A stretch of DNA of 8,408 nt from Pseudomonadota bacterium (GTDB lineage Bacteria > Pseudomonadota > Alphaproteobacteria > Rhizobiales > Beijerinckiaceae): the NCBI GenBank assembly GCA_023423995.1, contig JAFAEL010000047.1:1-8408 (forward strand), given 5' to 3'. The position numbers were made by a program, and so were the translations under genes. How positions within the stretch are numbered: the first letter of the stretch is position 1; each line of letters begins with the position of its first letter. A model generated the notes under the pieces. The model had not been told where the DNA came from, made no database searches, and saw nothing but the letters and a program-made list of their open reading frames with translations. Positions 7,546 through 8,408 of the stretch are shown piece after piece.

Positions 7546-7563
7546 CAGCAGCAGTTGCTGCTG
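7546..7563 (+). terminator. Hairpin after nrdJ, possible weak terminator
   Basis: CAGCAGC (7546-7552) pairs perfectly with GCTGCTG (7557-7563) around AGTT, three bases after the nrdJ stop. There is no following T tract, so it is not a classic Rho-independent terminator. It could stabilise the mRNA 3' end or separate nrdJ from the next gene. Confidence 0.3.
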
Positions 7564-7648
7564 AAGAAGCTAGCTCTTTGGAAGGCAAACGCCTGTGACG
7601 CCACTCGGCCACCGCCTTCAGCTCGCGCTCGACCTAGAGCGCGAGCGA

Positions 7649-8218
7649 ATGGCCAACGAGTGGTTCTTCAAGTGGCACTTCATCGGCCGTCAGGACGGTC
7701 CTGTCGGAATCGACGATTTCAACGGACGAACTATCCGCTACGGCGGTATCGCGTTCGAAGGAACCCCGCGGCTCGTCTACTGGAACACGCTCAAACGTTA
7801 TCTGAGGGTAAAGATTGGAGCGACATTCGATCAACTAGAACACGACCTTCTGTCATATCCACCCAAGTTGGCGGCAGCGGCAGTCAGCGACTATCAGTCA
7901 CTACTTGATTCCTTTATACGCTCGATCATCCACATGGCCGTGGAGAAAGACAGGATTCTCCGCGGCGACGGCATGAATTTCCCGGATCGGGATCATTCCT
8001 CAGCACAGGAGCTCATGCTCTTCAGCGAAGTCGAACATCGAGCGAAATCGATCGGTGCTTTGATATCTGAAAGGGAGGGCAATCGGCCAGCCACTCGCCT
8101 TCAACGGGTAGAGATGTTCATGCGCGAGTATAAAGAGACCGCGGGCATCCTCATAGGAGCTGGTGGAGCGATTGGTGCTCTACTCCTGGCCGCCGCAAAG
8201 GGCCTGATCAGTAAGTAG
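7649..8218 (+). CDS. Unrecognised low-GC protein with C-terminal membrane segment
   Basis: A 189-residue protein I do not recognise. Residues 1-50 are aromatic-rich and look folded (MANEWFFKWHFIGRQDGPVG, then YGGIAFEGTPRLVYW). Residues 55-160 are mainly helical and charged. Residues 164-183 form one hydrophobic, glycine-rich segment (TAGILIGAGGAIGALLLAAA) followed by KGLISK, so the chain probably ends as a tail anchor with most of the protein in the cytosol. An alternative GTG at 7595 would add 18 residues and has GGAAGG nine bases upstream; I prefer the ATG because MANEWFFKW looks like a natural start, but this is unsettled. By my count 7801-7980 is 51% G+C (91 of 180) against 68% for 4561-4740 in nrdJ, which suggests horizontal acquisition. 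It has no partner gene in the window, and repeat elements follow it directly. Confidence 0.75.
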   Translation: MANEWFFKWHFIGRQDGPVGIDDFNGRTIRYGGIAFEGTPRLVYWNTLKRYLRVKIGATFDQLEHDLLSYPPKLAAAAVSDYQSLLDSFIRSIIHMAVEKDRILRGDGMNFPDRDHSSAQELMLFSEVEHRAKSIGALISEREGNRPATRLQRVEMFMREYKETAGILIGAGGAIGALLLAAAKGLISK

Positions 8219-8230
8219 CTTATGCGGGTC

Positions 8231-8240
8231 CTGTCGACAG
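8231..8240. repeat. Ten-base perfect palindrome CTGTCGACAG
   Basis: CTGTCGACAG reads the same on both strands and lies 12 bases after the stop of the low-GC gene. No known operator is recognised. A palindrome of this length can occur by chance, so it is recorded only as a visible element of the gene-free stretch 8219-8408. Confidence 0.25.
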
Positions 8241-8265
8241 CATCTTTGCCAGCCACACGCGCAAC

Positions 8266-8313
8266 CTTCGTCATGCTGAGGAACGATGCGAAGCGGCGCG
8301 TCTCGAAGCACGC
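8266..8313. repeat. Degenerate Rhizobiales-type intergenic repeat
   Basis: The stretch holding TCATGCTGAGGAACGATGCG and GGCGCGTCTCGAAGCACG matches, from memory, a repeat scattered between genes in many Rhizobiales genomes (CATGCTGAGGA...CGTCTCGAAGCACG). The ends pair (CTTCG 8266-8270 with CGAAG 8304-8308). The inner right arm GAAGCGGCGCG is intact, but its left partner, usually GCGCCGC-like, is degraded to CGATGC. No protein-coding content. Confidence 0.5.
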
Positions 8314-8357
8314 ACCCAGCAATCTTTCCGCTTGCGAGGGCTCGACCAGCGCGCGCC

Positions 8358-8408
8358 ACCCTCTCCCGTGTGGGAGAGGGTCGGATGCGCAGCATCCGGG
8401 GTGAGGGT
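8358..8408. repeat. Double-hairpin palindromic repeat, cut by the window edge
   Basis: ACCCTCTCCC (8358-8367) pairs with GGGAGAGGGT (8372-8381) around GTGT: a perfect ten-base stem. A second hairpin follows at once, CGGATGC-GCA-GCATCCG (8382-8398). The tail GGGTGAGGGT (8399-8408) repeats the first hairpin's right arm with one change, so it could compete for the left arm. This layout resembles the CCCTCTCCC...GGTGAGGG repeats common in Rhizobiales intergenic DNA (recalled). It could also end transcription of the upstream gene. Confidence 0.6.

Noticed and set aside
3701..7612. A minus-strand open frame of about 1300 codons antisense to nrdJ, longer than nrdJ itself
   Set aside because: It mirrors nrdJ's strong G/C third-position bias. 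Its translation is a low-complexity Arg/Ala/Gly/Asp/Leu/Val mix with no domain, while the plus strand has full NrdJ homology.
8222..8404. Short open frames on both strands in the last 190 bases
   Set aside because: They run through palindromic repeats and have no ribosome site or coherent protein character.

Overview
The window reads as chromosomal DNA from a high-GC alphaproteobacterium, most likely of the order Hyphomicrobiales (Rhizobiales). Three things point there: a bacterial NDUFA12-type complex I accessory subunit, a DUF2155 secreted protein, and a very long B12-dependent ribonucleotide reductase (NrdJ) opening with the typical MRIERR start. I cannot name a genus from the sequence.

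Layout. (1) 2-1444, + strand: the 3' part of a large fused flavoprotein, a salicylyl-CoA 5-hydroxylase/oxidoreductase type enzyme of aromatic acyl-CoA catabolism; the monooxygenase half lies mostly outside the window. (2) 1491-1787, + strand: a 98-residue coiled-coil protein of unknown function. (3) 3300-1810, - strand: a tight operon of three genes, NDUFA12-like complex I subunit, small cupin and secreted DUF2155 protein, with gaps of 4 and 11 bases. It converges on gene 2. (4) 3301-3823: a divergent control region of 523 bases. It carries a likely promoter for the complex I operon and a promoter for nrdJ overlaid by two NrdR-box-like sites. Further upstream are a DnaA-box-like site and a CtrA-like half site; a roughly 260-base structured leader follows. 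(5) 3824-7543, + strand: nrdJ, complete, with all expected catalytic cysteines. (6) 7649-8218, + strand: an unrecognised gene of clearly lower GC (about 51% in a hand-counted stretch, against about 68% in nrdJ) whose product ends in a glycine-rich membrane segment. (7) 8219-8408: no gene; two repeat-like palindromic elements of a style common between genes in Rhizobiales, the last cut by the window edge.

How the parts relate. The window is mostly housekeeping: dNTP supply (nrdJ), respiration (NDUFA12) and one catabolic enzyme. The richest information is the nrdJ control region, where dNTP-sensing repression (NrdR), possible cell-cycle inputs and leader RNA structure may combine. The least explained gene is the low-GC membrane protein beside the repeats. 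I found no CRISPR array, tRNA, rRNA, transposase or recognisable new multi-gene system.
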